The notes: a model not told the origin generated them from the sequence alone. A DNA stretch of 64,000 nucleotides from Paenibacillus terrae (GCF_000943545.1 NZ_JTHP01000007.1:1-64000), one strand, 5' to 3'. Shown: positions 1-9,562, numbered from the stretch's first letter. Program-made: numbers and translations.

Positions 1-1027
1 TCCCGTTATGTATTTCCTTCTCTATCGATTCACGGATAAAGGATGGGTTGTGACCAAACAAATTGACCCCAAACCCCATCGTCAAATCAATATATTCATT
101 ATCATCCAAATCCCAAATTTTAGAACCCTCTGCACGCTGGGATATAATCTGATACACCATTTCCTTGTGAGCAAGCCTAAATCCGGCCACATTCCGGTTA
201 TTGGCGTATACAGACCTGTATTGCTGAGTATACTCTTTGGTCTTTCGTGTGCGCATCGTGTAATGCTCAATCAGCTTTTGCATATGCATTTCCTGCCTAA
301 GTGAAAGCGAATTATGGGCTTGCACATTTATTTTTTGATAGGGAACAAATGCTTTAGATTCTTTTCTGTCTGGCAAAACAGCTGAGACGGAAGCCTGGAC
401 GGGGGAAACAGAAGTAACTGTGGCAGCTACCTCCTGCATCGCGGATGTCTGAGGCTCGACAGCAGTTTGTAGTGAATGCGATTCAGACATTGCCACTGGT
501 GCAAGCCGAGACTGACGCAGTATTTCCATCTGCTGCAACATGAGTTGAAGTTGCATTTCTAAAATTTGTTCTCTCTCCGCAAATACATCCTTATTTGATA
601 GCTTGCTTTCTTGTGGTGCAGGATCTTCTACAGGGATAGCGGATTTTTGACTCCGGCCCGGCAAGACGGAAGGCACCGAAGAAGTGACACTGGACGATGC
701 AGCCAACTGATGCTCCTCCGAATTCCGGGCCAATTCTTCAGAGGTCGAGGCTACCCTATCAGCAATATAGTTTGTCAGCAACTCCAGCGTAGTCAGTGAT
801 TCAAAAAACTCGTTCATCGGGATATCCAAGCCAAACATACTTTTAATGCTGTGTCTAACCTGAGACAGAAGAATAGAGTCTAAACCCAGTTCTAAAAAAT
901 GTTTTTGCGGCTCTAATTCGTCTGGACTGAGTTGGGATACACTTCCGATTATTTTTGACAGTTTATTAGCAATAGTAGATTTATGCGGATTGGAAGCAGA
1001 TTCCGTCGAGAAATACTCATTCACCAT
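1..1027 (-). CDS. Hybrid PKS/NRPS protein, N-terminal part: acyl carrier domain then class III aminotransferase (runs off left edge)
   Basis: An open frame reads from an ATG at 1027, eight bases after AAAGGAG, to base 1 without a stop. Residues about 15-90 form an acyl carrier domain with the phosphopantetheine motif GLDSI. A low-complexity Ser/Gln/Val-rich linker follows, and from about residue 240 the sequence resembles a glutamate-1-semialdehyde-type (class III) aminotransferase, with IWDLDDNEYIDLTMGFG and LFGHNP near the cut. In iturin/mycosubtilin-type synthases such a carrier-aminotransferase pair puts an amino group on a beta-ketoacyl thioester to give a beta-amino fatty acid. I infer the same role here, in a lipopeptide assembly line lying left of the window. 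Which lipopeptide cannot be told from this piece. Confidence 0.85.
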   Translation of the reverse strand, partial: MVNEYFSTESASNPHKSTIANKLSKIIGSVSQLSPDELEPQKHFLELGLDSILLSQVRHSIKSMFGLDIPMNEFFESLTTLELLTNYIADRVASTSEELARNSEEHQLAASSSVTSSVPSVLPGRSQKSAIPVEDPAPQESKLSNKDVFAEREQILEMQLQLMLQQMEILRQSRLAPVAMSESHSLQTAVEPQTSAMQEVAATVTSVSPVQASVSAVLPDRKESKAFVPYQKINVQAHNSLSLRQEMHMQKLIEHYTMRTRKTKEYTQQYRSVYANNRNVAGFRLAHKEMVYQIISQRAEGSKIWDLDDNEYIDLTMGFGVNLFGHNPSFIRESIEKEIHNG

Positions 1028-1770
1028 CTTTTCAGACTCCTTTACTATGGGGTATTCAAGGAATTAATTTTATCCTTTCCAGCTGTGACGCTAGCCTAAA
1101 AAGTGCGATATAACCTAGCTAGGGATACAAGATAAAGTTTTCATAGGAAGGTAAATATGAACGGTCCACTGTATAAGGAAACCATCCTCATACTAATAAA
1201 ATATAATTATCCATCTGGTAAAACGAGGATCTAATTTGTTTTATTAAACCATTAATGGCTAAATTCTTTTATTCAACTTATTATGCAGGATATAGTTTTT
1301 TTCCAGTATTGATTCTTAAAAACTCAAATCTTTTCTTTTACTCGCTGACATGCGTCAATTATGAACAATTGAACTCGATGAAGCTATACGTATTGTAAGA
1401 ATTCACGATGACGAATAAAGTTATGTCTACTCTGGTAAGCTTTAATTTAGTTGCTCTACACTTTGCAAACGATTACAACCACCTGCAAAATATGACCTTT
1501 GTTGACTCCTGTCGATTCAGCGCAGCCTCACGGCCCAATTACGATTTTCTTCCTCTCCGAATGGCTTTTTCATAACTGATGCCCACACTACTAAAAATGC
1601 CAAGTCCTAAGAATAGAACCTGACATTTTATCAAATTTGGAGCGTAAAGACGCCGAAGTGCACTTTACTCAATTCTTCGGCAAAATCAATACGGGATTGG
1701 ACAGTTCACTTAACGTCTCACATTAATATACGTTCGCGTGTCAAGATGTAAGTCACTTCGTTTCTTGACA
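1028..1770. other. AT-rich intergenic stretch, no supportable gene
   Basis: This stretch of about 740 bases between the PKS/NRPS start and the decayed aminotransferase remnant has frequent stops in all frames. It probably holds the promoter of the leftward PKS/NRPS gene, but I cannot place it with confidence. A short minus-strand string (IDFAEELSKVHF) near 1640-1690 looks vaguely protein-like but is too short to name. Confidence 0.5.
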
Positions 1771-2445
<675 letters not shown>

Positions 2446-2453
2446 AAAATACC

Positions 2454-2663
2454 TCAGTCATTTGGGCTTCTTTTTGCAGTACTCATTTTCCATGCATAAA
2501 CCTTGTACCCATTTGAATACCAAGTAGATAGGGGAGCATCTTTTCTATCTGTTGTATACTGAGTCAAAAAGAAACGGCCATTCGTAAACTCAGTTATGAT
2601 AGCATTGTTTCTTTTTCTCCATTCCATTAGATCAGGACTGTGTAACAAAAGAATTTTCCTCAT
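2454..2663 (-). CDS. Short hypothetical protein
   Basis: This 69-residue frame has an AAGGA sequence about eight bases before its ATG and lies eight bases upstream of the lipoprotein gene, which suggests a two-gene unit. The product is basic and aromatic-rich (SPDLMEWRKRNN, GRFFLTQYTT, WYSNGYKVYAWKMS), with no membrane segment or motif I recognise. It could be the tail of a longer lost gene. Confidence 0.4.
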   Translation of the reverse strand: MRKILLLHSPDLMEWRKRNNAIITEFTNGRFFLTQYTTDRKDAPLSTWYSNGYKVYAWKMSTAKRSPND

Positions 2664-2738
2664 CGGAACATTCCTTATATGTTTACTCAGCCCAACATAT
2701 TATGCAAAAAGACCGTTAATAGTAACGGTCCATGTCAA

Positions 2739-2972
2739 TTATTCAGTACTTTCTTTGGCATTCGGTATGTACTCCAGAAGATCACCGGGAGTAACACCTA
2801 ATCCGCGACACAATGCACCGAGCGTATCGTAATCTATACGTTTGGTGGCATTGCCAGCAAGCGAGGTAATTGTGTTTCGACTCACGCCTGTTAACTCCAC
2901 TACATCTTTGTTTTGTAATCCACGTTCTCTCATCATTTCTCCAAGGCGACAACGTATACTCAAAGGTTCCAT
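2739..2972 (-). CDS. XRE-family helix-turn-helix regulator
   Basis: The product is a single Cro/C1-type helix-turn-helix domain of 77 residues (LGEMMRERGLQNKDVVELTG, SRNTITSLAGNATKRIDYDT, LCRGLGVTPGDLLEY). I chose the ATG at 2972 because GGAGGG lies six bases before it; an in-frame extension to 3011 lacks a ribosome binding site. One-domain proteins of this kind are usually DNA-binding repressors, often in small accessory modules. It is divergent from the gene at 3172, and the 200-base gap between them is AT-rich and probably holds both promoters. The target is unknown. Confidence 0.85.
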   Translation of the reverse strand: MEPLSIRCRLGEMMRERGLQNKDVVELTGVSRNTITSLAGNATKRIDYDTLGALCRGLGVTPGDLLEYIPNAKESTE

Positions 2973-3171
2973 AGAAATCCCTCCAAAAAAATAAGCACTA
3001 CATGTTGACATACGGAAAATATTTAGGTATTATTCAATCATGACCAAAATGTTGACATATTGAAATGTTAACTAATATTCACGTACAACCATCGTAGCAA
3101 AACCATTCGTTATTAGCAATATGTTAAAGTTCCAAAGCATTTTTCAACTATCCAATAGGAGGCACAATTAT

Positions 3172-3552
3172 ATGTTTATAGCACCAGAAACTAATTCACT
3201 CGCACTAGAACGGGCAGCGATGGTATTTGGACCCTATGATCAAGCACATATGTATGAGATATTTGAGGGAATCATTTACGGTGAACACTACTTCTTTCAC
3301 ATTGAGCATGGTTGCTTGTGGCTCCGTCATGTACTTAAGATAGACCATCCTGAACATACACACTTATTCGTCGACGGTGACAGTGGTGGACTACAACTTG
3401 CAGAAAACATTCAGTGTGATCTTATGACAGTTGTATCGGATACTATTGAAAGACTACATACTATGGATAGCATGACATTTTTACTCAACGAGCTGCTGTG
3501 GCTAGAGAATCGTGGAGATATCAAATTAAATTTCGTAAGAAACAATAAATAA
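3172..3552 (+). CDS. Hypothetical protein, divergent from the XRE regulator
   Basis: The ATG at 3172 follows AGGAGG with good spacing, giving 126 residues; an upstream in-frame ATG at 3121 lacks such a site. The product is soluble and acidic/His-rich (GEHYFFHIEHGCLWLRHVLK, PEHTHLFVDGDSGG), with no signal peptide or membrane segment. The mix of His, Glu and aromatic residues recalls a small beta-sandwich protein, but I cannot name a family. It may be controlled by the divergent XRE protein. Confidence 0.55.
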   Translation: MFIAPETNSLALERAAMVFGPYDQAHMYEIFEGIIYGEHYFFHIEHGCLWLRHVLKIDHPEHTHLFVDGDSGGLQLAENIQCDLMTVVSDTIERLHTMDSMTFLLNELLWLENRGDIKLNFVRNNK

Positions 3553-3667
3553 GCACGCTTAGATGACCAATATAAACGAACTCACCATCGTCCGGCAGAA
3601 AAGCATCGAGCAACACAAGATGTGCGAAAGATGTCATCATCGAACCTCCTTATCTCTTGCAATATAC

Positions 3668-4255
3668 TTATCTCGCAAAGGGGTCATCATTTTTATCGGA
3701 ATTCCAGATGTATTCAATTTGATTAGCCATCTGTTGAGCTTTTTCAAGACCTAAGTGGTCGGAAACAAAGCCTAAGGACATATCTATTCCAGCGGATACA
3801 CCCGATGAAGTATAGAACTTTCCATCTACTACCCATCTTGCCTTTGGAATCCACTCAACCTCTGTGTCGATGGATTTCACCCAATCAAAGGCTAATTTAT
3901 TGGATGTGGCGCGCCTGTTTTTTAACAAGCCTGTTTTGGCAAGCAGCGCAGAACCTGTACAGACGGTTATACAAAAACAGGACTGTTCCGCAAATTCTTT
4001 GACCTGTTTCATAAATTGATCATCATGGATTAAACTTCTTGTCCCCTGTCCGCCCGGGATCATGAATATGCCATCGGGCTTTGCTTGTGCAATAGGTTCT
4101 GTAACAATCTTGGTTTTTTGCCGACTCTCAATAATTCCCCCGTTCATAGAGAAATATTTTAAGTCATACTCTTCTGGCAGGCGGCCAAAAATCTCAACGG
4201 GTCCGAATACATCCAGTGTTTCAAAATCATCGAACAAGCATATGTTAAAGTCCAT
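3668..4255 (-). CDS. DJ-1/PfpI family protein (class I glutamine amidotransferase-like fold)
   Basis: The 195-residue protein opens with NICLFDDFETLDVFGPVEIF, typical of the ThiJ/PfpI branch related to isonitrile hydratase and to the N-terminal domain of GATase-type AraC regulators. The nucleophile elbow is CITVCTGSALLAKTGLL, with the second Cys as the expected nucleophile, and IMIPGGQGT supplies the oxyanion region. There is no C-terminal helix-turn-helix, so it is an enzyme or stress protein, not a regulator. The ATG at 4255 is preceded by GGAGGT; a longer start would use TTG inside that site. The substrate cannot be deduced. Confidence 0.88.
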   Translation of the reverse strand: MDFNICLFDDFETLDVFGPVEIFGRLPEEYDLKYFSMNGGIIESRQKTKIVTEPIAQAKPDGIFMIPGGQGTRSLIHDDQFMKQVKEFAEQSCFCITVCTGSALLAKTGLLKNRRATSNKLAFDWVKSIDTEVEWIPKARWVVDGKFYTSSGVSAGIDMSLGFVSDHLGLEKAQQMANQIEYIWNSDKNDDPFAR

Positions 4256-4409
4256 ATGTCTTACCTCCCTCAAAGATTAACCATACTATACACCCTGTTT
4301 CCTGGATTAAACAATATAAAAAGCGCCTTTTCGGGCACTTATTCAGGCCACATCAACTTAGCAATGAAAGAGCTCTTGAATTTCCTTCTGTGGAGATTCA
4401 GGACTTTTT

Positions 4410-4490
4410 GTGTAGTTGGGGTGACACCGTTAACAAGAAGCAAGCTGGCACAATTATGACGAAGATCATGAATATTTAATGGCAAAGCCG
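4410..4490 (-). pseudogene. Remnant of a tyrosine recombinase (phage-type integrase)
   Basis: A short minus-strand stretch reads LPLNIHDLRHNCASLLLVNG, matching the catalytic HDLRHTxAS box that carries the R and H residues of tyrosine recombinases. Nothing before or after can be aligned, and the frame runs through a hairpin (4484-4518), so only a scrap of the C-terminal domain is left. It marks a former integration event in this accessory region. Confidence 0.7.
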
Positions 4491-4518
4491 TCTTCAGAAA
4501 ATTCTGAAGGGCTTTTTT
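4484..4518 (+). terminator. Hairpin with T-tract (rho-independent terminator shape)
   Basis: AAAGCC-gt-CTTCAGA and TCTGAAG-GGCTTT form a stem with a four-base loop, followed by TTTT on the + strand. No + strand gene ends just upstream, so it may be left over from the lost integrase element, or it may shield the acetone operon from read-through. Confidence 0.6.
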
Positions 4519-4548
4519 TCCCAGCGATGAGTTAGGTGTTATTTGCAA

Positions 4549-4998
4549 AGAAAAGGAGGGGCGTGATTAAGAGGAAAGTGTGCAAATTCAACGATTAGCC
4601 TCGTTTTTTCACGTGCTGATTAGAAATTTCATTTTTAACATAAAATTCATTTTATGATCATGATTTTCAGAAAAATCGAGAAATTAACAGAAAACATTAG
4701 AATGGCCTATCTATTTTGGAGTATATGGCTTTATAAACATCTGTATACAAATATATGTAAATATTTGAACATTGAGCAAAATCTGCATTGGGACTATGAT
4801 GAAACTGGTTTTAATTTCCAATGGAAGAAGGAAGGCGATCGAACCGTCACACTCACCGTCTTAGGCACCATGATATGCCCGCATGTAAATGTATCTTGCA
4901 GTCGCTGCGTTTCGTAAGTTAAGCGCGGAAATTACGAATTGAATTGCAATCATGGATGAATTGTGTCTTGAACACAGCGAAAGGAATGTGAATTTTTA
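4549..4998. other. Leader/promoter region of the acetone operon, no clear gene
   Basis: This stretch of about 450 bases has an AT-rich left half, where a promoter for the operon at 4999 would be expected. An 87-codon open frame at 4654-4917 lacks a ribosome binding site and has no recognisable features, so I do not call it. I see no riboswitch. Confidence 0.5.
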
Positions 4999-6183
4999 AT
5001 GAAAAAAGTAGCTTTAGTAAGCCCGTTGAGAACAGCGGTCGGCTCTTTTAACAAAACCCTTGCGCCCCTAAGCGCTCCTGAACTGGGAGCAATTGTGATG
5101 ACAGCATGCCTTCAGCAAAGTAAATTAGAGCCTGCTTTGATTGATCAAATTTATTTGGGAAATGTTCTTCAGGCGGGCAATGGCCAAAATCCTGCTAGAC
5201 AGGCGGCACTAAAAGCCGGTATCCCCATTGATGTACCCGAATCAACGATAAACACGGTTTGCGGGTCAGGACTTCATGCCGTCGGTTTAGCCTACGATTC
5301 AATATTGGCGGAACAAAGCAACATCGTCTTGGCTGGAGGCATGGAGAGCATGTCGAACGCCCCTTATCTGCTAAGGAATGCAAGAAACGGCTACAAGCTT
5401 GGCAACGGTGAATTGGTAGACTCCCTGGTGGCCGACGGCCTAACGTGCCCGATCAACAATTACCATATGGGAATTACCGCAGAAAATGTTGCCGAGAAAT
5501 ATGGAATTTCAAGACTTGAGCAGGATGAATTCGCCTATGAAAGCCAATTAAAGGCTTTAGAAGCAAAAAACAACAAGGTTTTTGAAGAGCAGATTGTTCC
5601 GGTCATGATCAAAACCAAAAAAGAAACTATTTATTTCACGGAGGATGAACACATAAGAGGAAATACAACGAAAGAAAAACTTTCTCATTTAAAAACTGCG
5701 TTTAAGGAGAACGGAACGGTTACCGCCGGAAATTCTTCGGGGATCAATGATGGCGCGGCAGCTATGCTTGTAGTGTCGGAAGACAAATGTAAGGAACATG
5801 CGTTAAAGCCGTTGGCATATATCAAGGGTTATTCACTTGTTGGCGTTGACCCTGCATATATGGGAATGGGACCGGTGAAAGCCATTTCGTCACTTCTTAA
5901 GCAACAGGGAATATCCATCGATGCCATTGATCTTTTTGAAATTAATGAAGCGTTCGCCTCACAAGCATTAGCGGTATTAAAAGAGCTTGGGGTCAGTCCG
6001 GAGAAGGTGAATGTCAATGGCGGCGCGATCGCGATCGGGCATCCTGTCGGTGCAAGCGGTGCTAGGGTATTGGTTACGTTGGTTCATGAAATGGTGCGAA
6101 GATCTTCACGTTACGGCATAGCCTCGTTATGTATCGGAACGGGAATGGGAATAGCGATGCTGGTTGAAAATGCACTCATTTAA
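4999..6183 (+). CDS. atoB: Acetyl-CoA acetyltransferase (thiolase)
   Basis: The 394-residue protein has the normal length of biosynthetic thiolases. It condenses two acetyl-CoA to acetoacetyl-CoA in the cytosol. Visible catalytic features are Cys88 in NTVCGSG, His348 in GGAIAIGHPVGASGAR and Cys378 in SLCIGTGMG, plus the GGMESMSNAP signature. The start ATG follows AAAGGAA with correct spacing. It is the first gene of a four-gene + strand operon whose other members remove CoA from acetoacetyl-CoA and decarboxylate the product, so its job here is to feed acetone formation. Family membership is certain; the direction of flux is inferred from the neighbours. Confidence 0.95.
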   Translation: MKKVALVSPLRTAVGSFNKTLAPLSAPELGAIVMTACLQQSKLEPALIDQIYLGNVLQAGNGQNPARQAALKAGIPIDVPESTINTVCGSGLHAVGLAYDSILAEQSNIVLAGGMESMSNAPYLLRNARNGYKLGNGELVDSLVADGLTCPINNYHMGITAENVAEKYGISRLEQDEFAYESQLKALEAKNNKVFEEQIVPVMIKTKKETIYFTEDEHIRGNTTKEKLSHLKTAFKENGTVTAGNSSGINDGAAAMLVVSEDKCKEHALKPLAYIKGYSLVGVDPAYMGMGPVKAISSLLKQQGISIDAIDLFEINEAFASQALAVLKELGVSPEKVNVNGGAIAIGHPVGASGARVLVTLVHEMVRRSSRYGIASLCIGTGMGIAMLVENALI

Positions 6184-6240
6184 AGTACGTGTTCAAAAGA
6201 TGACTTTTGGAGCTACCTCTTAAAAGGAAGGGAGATCGCT

Positions 6241-6981
6241 ATGAATCAAAAAGATGTACTTTCACTCCAATCCATGCCTGCGGCCAGTGCCAGTTATGGG
6301 CGCCCACCATGCCGCTTCATCAACCGGGAATTTTTTATCATTACCTATGAATCCGACCCCACTGCGATTAGACAAGCGGTCCCGGAACCTCTTCAGCCGG
6401 ATGGAAGCAATACCGTTTCCTATGAATGGATCAAGATGCCCGATTCATCCGGTTTAGGAAGCTATGAGGAAAGCGGTATTGTCATTCCGTGTACCTTTCA
6501 AGGAGAACCCTGTAATTTTGTTGCCCAAATGTATTTGGATAACGCGCCTGCCATTCTTGGGGGACGTGAAATCTGGGGATTTCCGAAAAAATGGGCGAAG
6601 CCTCATCTGATCGTTGAGGATACGGAGACGCTGACAGGTACATTGCATTATAATCACGTTCTCGTGGCCACGGGAACCATGCCTTTCAAATATAACATTC
6701 TCGATGAACAGGAAACGGCTAAAGCGATCGCAAAAACGCAAGTTAATTTAAAATTAATTCCTGATGTTGACGGTACTCCTAAAATTGCTCAGTTAGTAGC
6801 GTATAATCTCGACAACATTACTGTAAAAGGCGCCTGGTCAGGGCCTGCCAGATTAAGCCTGATCCCCCATGTCAATGCTCCTGTGGCAGATTTGCCGGTT
6901 CAAGCTTATGTTGGCGGAAAACATTTTATTGCCGATTTAACGCTTCCATATGGAAGAGTCCTCTACGATTATCTCCAATAA
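6241..6981 (+). CDS. adc: Acetoacetate decarboxylase
   Basis: The 246-residue product matches the length of clostridial Adc. It converts acetoacetate to acetone and CO2 through a Schiff base. The active-site motif GREIWGFPKKWA is present, with Lys116 as the likely Schiff-base residue and Lys117 as the neighbour that lowers its pKa. Other family marks are ASYGRPPCRF near the N-terminus and GAWSGPARL near the C-terminus. The gene starts 57 bases after the thiolase, with GGAAGGGAG upstream, and is followed at 7025 by the CoA-transferase genes. Its placement between thiolase and CoA-transferase makes acetone the likely product. Confidence 0.95.
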   Translation: MNQKDVLSLQSMPAASASYGRPPCRFINREFFIITYESDPTAIRQAVPEPLQPDGSNTVSYEWIKMPDSSGLGSYEESGIVIPCTFQGEPCNFVAQMYLDNAPAILGGREIWGFPKKWAKPHLIVEDTETLTGTLHYNHVLVATGTMPFKYNILDEQETAKAIAKTQVNLKLIPDVDGTPKIAQLVAYNLDNITVKGAWSGPARLSLIPHVNAPVADLPVQAYVGGKHFIADLTLPYGRVLYDYLQ

Positions 6982-7024
6982 AGTTTGCTTTCCTAAAAAT
7001 ATATATATATAAGGAGAAGGAACC

Positions 7025-7690
7025 ATGAATAACAAAGTAATCTCCGCTGAAGAAGCAGTTAAGAAGGTCAAAGACGGAGACACGGTGATGGTTGGAGGTT
7101 TTCTGGCAGGAGGTTTCCCGGAGGATCTGGTACGTGCGCTTGTCGACACAAATTCCGCCAGCAATCTAACAATTATTTCCAATGACACAGGCACGCCGGA
7201 ATTATCTATCTATAACCTTGTAAAAAGCGGCAGAGTAAAACGGATTTTTGCATCCTATATCGGCTCCAATCCGGAAACGGGAAGGCTCCTTATGACGAAA
7301 GAAGCAGAGGTTCAGCTCTTCCCGCAAGGCACGCTCGCTGAAAAAATACGCGCAGGGGGAGCCGGTTTGGGCGGTGTTTTAACACCTGTAGGTGTAGGCA
7401 CCATGGTAGAGGAAGGAAAAAAGAAAATAGAAATTGACGAAAGGGAATATTTGCTCGAACTGCCGCTCAAAGCGGATGTGGCGCTAATCAGAGCCCACAA
7501 GGCTGATGAAGAGGGGAATCTTGTCATTAACGGCTCTTCACGCAACTTCAATTTGGTTATGGCTACAGCGGCAGAGTATGTAGTGGCTCAGATAGACGAA
7601 TACGTAAAGACGGGAGAAATTGACCCCAATCATGTCAACGTTCCCGGAATATTTGTCGACGCAATTGTAAAGGTGGGTGGAAACGCATGA
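7025..7690 (+). CDS. ctfA: Acetoacetyl-CoA:acetate/butyrate CoA-transferase, alpha subunit
   Basis: The product has 221 residues, as expected for the A subunit of family I CoA-transferases (AtoD/CtfA/ScoA). The motifs MVGGFLAGGFPEDLV and GGAGLGGVLTPVGVGT are typical of it. With the B subunit it moves CoA from acetoacetyl-CoA to acetate or another short acid and releases acetoacetate for Adc. Translation starts after AAGGAGAAGG. A short alternating AT run (about 7000-7013) lies just before that site. The stop codon overlaps the start of the beta subunit in ATGA, so the two are translationally coupled. Confidence 0.93.
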   Translation: MNNKVISAEEAVKKVKDGDTVMVGGFLAGGFPEDLVRALVDTNSASNLTIISNDTGTPELSIYNLVKSGRVKRIFASYIGSNPETGRLLMTKEAEVQLFPQGTLAEKIRAGGAGLGGVLTPVGVGTMVEEGKKKIEIDEREYLLELPLKADVALIRAHKADEEGNLVINGSSRNFNLVMATAAEYVVAQIDEYVKTGEIDPNHVNVPGIFVDAIVKVGGNA

Positions 7691-8343
7691 ATAACAGAGA
7701 ATTTATTGCTCGAAGAATAGCCCAGGAATTCAAAGATGGCGAAGTTGTCAATCTTGGTGTTGGAATGCCTACAATGGTAGTGGACTATATCCCCGAAAAC
7801 ATTCATATTATGCTGCAGGCGGAGAACGGAATCCTCGGTGTAGGTCCCAAAGCGGCTCAGGGAAAAGAAAGACTCGATTGTATCGATTCAGGCGGAAACT
7901 ACGTTACATCTGTGGAAGGAGCTTGCTTTTTTGACAGTGCGCTTTCATTTTCCATCATCCGCGGAGGACATGTGGATATCACCGTTTTGGGCGCCCTGGA
8001 GGTCGATGAGAAAGGCAACCTTGCAAGCTGGATGATCCCGGGGAAAAAGGTACCCGGTATGGGGGGAGCCATGGATTTGGTGGTCGGAGCCAAGAGAGTG
8101 ATTATAGCCATGGAGCATGTGAACAAAAATGGGGCGCCGAAAATACTCAAACAATGCAAGCTGCCCCTGACCGCTGTAAATGTTGTAAAGACCATAGTAA
8201 CCGAAAAGGCTGTCATCGATGTTATTCCGGGTAGAGGGCTGATGCTAAAGGAAATTGCTCCGGGTTTGTCGGTAGAAGATGTTCAAATGGCGACAGAGGC
8301 TGAACTGATGGTTTCACCACATTTGAAGGCCATTGCAGTGTAA
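7687..8343 (+). CDS. ctfB: Acetoacetyl-CoA:acetate/butyrate CoA-transferase, beta subunit
   Basis: The 218-residue B subunit carries the catalytic glutamate (Glu46) in LQAENGILGVGP; this residue forms the glutamyl-CoA thioester in the family. Further family sequences are VNLGVGMPT near the start and VTGA-like GGAMDLVVGAKRV in the middle. It overlaps ctfA by four bases and ends the operon; a structured region and a strong terminator follow. With AtoB, CtfA and Adc it completes a path from acetyl-CoA to acetone that also yields acetyl-CoA from acetate. Confidence 0.94.
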   Translation: MNNREFIARRIAQEFKDGEVVNLGVGMPTMVVDYIPENIHIMLQAENGILGVGPKAAQGKERLDCIDSGGNYVTSVEGACFFDSALSFSIIRGGHVDITVLGALEVDEKGNLASWMIPGKKVPGMGGAMDLVVGAKRVIIAMEHVNKNGAPKILKQCKLPLTAVNVVKTIVTEKAVIDVIPGRGLMLKEIAPGLSVEDVQMATEAELMVSPHLKAIAV

Positions 8344-8350
8344 AGGTCAT

Positions 8351-8444
8351 GAGAACGGAACAAGCCCTTAAGGGGAGATGGGTACTGACTCCGAAGAAGT
8401 TTCAGGTCCGTGTGGGCTAATCCCCCGTGAAGGCTTGAGTTCTC
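8351..8444 (+). ncRNA. Possible structured RNA in the 3' region of the acetone operon
   Basis: Between the ctfB stop and the terminator lies a stretch with three nested helices in the right order: GAGAAC (8351-8356) with GTTCTC (8439-8444), AAGCC (8362-8366) with GGCTT (8432-8436), and GGGGA (8372-8376) with TCCCC (8421-8425). A smaller inner helix, CTGA with TCAG, is also possible. I cannot match it to a riboswitch class I know. It could be a stable 3' UTR element, a small RNA using the operon terminator, or a remnant of a mobile element. Confidence 0.4.
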
Positions 8445-8470
8445 TCGACCGCATTCATTTTTACAAGTAG

Positions 8471-8511
8471 GGTTCGCTAATTGCTCAATGAGCAATTGCG
8501 AGCCTTTTTTT
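8471..8511 (+). terminator. Rho-independent terminator of the acetone operon
   Basis: GGTTCGC-t-AATTGCTCA pairs with TGAGCAATT-g-CGAGCC and is followed by seven Ts. It is a strong terminator shape placed 130 bases after ctfB and before the convergent hydrolase gene. Confidence 0.9.
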
Positions 8512-8581
8512 GTTGGAGTGGGACCATTCAAGCAGCATTCATGCGATGAAAGTCTACAGCTGTGCAAATAAAATGCTCCTT

Positions 8582-9562
8582 TTATGGGCGTAAAATCCAA
8601 TCCGCTACATGCTCAGCCACCTTCGTATGGTTAAGATAAGCAAAGAAGTTGTGGGGATTGGAACGCCCAGTGTGACTATCTTTCCAGAATGTCTGAATAA
8701 GAGGCTGATCATCAATACTTTCTATTAAATTTCGATTCAGCATCAGATGGAAATCATCTTCAACCGTTGCATCATGCGCAATGTAGTCATCCTCGGCGTT
8801 AATATTGGTCCAATGTCTGATATTTGCGGAATACATACCGTCGTCAGGCTCATTGGAATCATACAAGCTGCGCTTTACGGCTGGCTCGCCTAGCGGATTA
8901 CCCAATGTTAGCCATTCGTTAACTTTGTATTCCCATAGATGTTTGTATTCGCTCATACGTGAAAATTTCCATAAAACATCGTAAGCCACCATGCATCCCA
9001 TACTATGGGAAAGCAGCATGACATCCTCTCCACTACTTAAAGCCTCGGCTAGAGGGGACTGTAGCCTTTCGCGAATTTGGGAGCCTATTACACGACTGGT
9101 TAAATAGGCTCCCAGATCAGGGAGAATCCTTTTGATCGCACGGGTACTCATACCAAACAAAGAGAGGTAAGGGCTGAGTATTTTTGCAGCATCATCATAG
9201 AAGTGTATAGTGGGTTCATTGGCTATCAGACGCTCGTATTCCTCCGGGGTCATATGATCCGTTGGTCGATTAATTAATTGTTCCATACTTTCGTCGTAAT
9301 AATGGTCTGGAACGTAGAAATCTCCATCGTCTTCTTCAAAAAGTTTTCTGTACCGAGGCCGACTCTCTAATAAGAGCCGATTGTTGATGTCACCATAATA
9401 ACTAAATGTCAGTAAAATCTGCTCTTGCTCCAGCTTTTGTGCCGCTTCCTCGTTCACTCGACGCAATCCTGCGATCAGCGCTTTTTTAATGAGACGAAGC
9501 ATTTCGTCGCATCTGGGCTTTTTGTCACGGCCATGGATAATGACCAGATGTTTGGTTCCCAT
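8582..9562 (-). CDS. Alpha/beta hydrolase-like protein of unknown substrate
   Basis: The 326-residue protein begins with LVIIHGRDKKPRC, an oxyanion-type HGR loop, and has a nucleophile elbow LLSHSMGCMVAYDV with Ser as nucleophile (residue about 185). A late His (HNFFAYLNH, about 310) could complete the triad. The middle part is long and charged, unlike short esterases, and no signal peptide is seen, so it is probably cytosolic. It starts three bases after the sspH stop, in the same direction, so the two are likely co-transcribed. Substrate and role are unknown; a lipase or thioesterase-like role is only a fold-based guess. Confidence 0.75.
   Translation of the reverse strand: MGTKHLVIIHGRDKKPRCDEMLRLIKKALIAGLRRVNEEAAQKLEQEQILLTFSYYGDINNRLLLESRPRYRKLFEEDDGDFYVPDHYYDESMEQLINRPTDHMTPEEYERLIANEPTIHFYDDAAKILSPYLSLFGMSTRAIKRILPDLGAYLTSRVIGSQIRERLQSPLAEALSSGEDVMLLSHSMGCMVAYDVLWKFSRMSEYKHLWEYKVNEWLTLGNPLGEPAVKRSLYDSNEPDDGMYSANIRHWTNINAEDDYIAHDATVEDDFHLMLNRNLIESIDDQPLIQTFWKDSHTGRSNPHNFFAYLNHTKVAEHVADWILRP

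Noticed and set aside
3563-3754. A 63-codon + strand frame overlapping the DJ-1/PfpI gene
   Set aside because: It overlaps the end of a well-supported gene on the other strand and has no ribosome binding site.
4654-4917. An 87-codon frame before the thiolase gene
   Set aside because: There is no ribosome binding site, the N-terminal part is very AT-rich and nothing in the product resembles a known protein. A broken gene is possible, but I cannot support a call.
7000-7013. Alternating AT run before ctfA as a variable repeat
   Set aside because: It is only about seven AT units and lies where an AT-rich leader is common; no evidence for length variation can be seen in one sequence.
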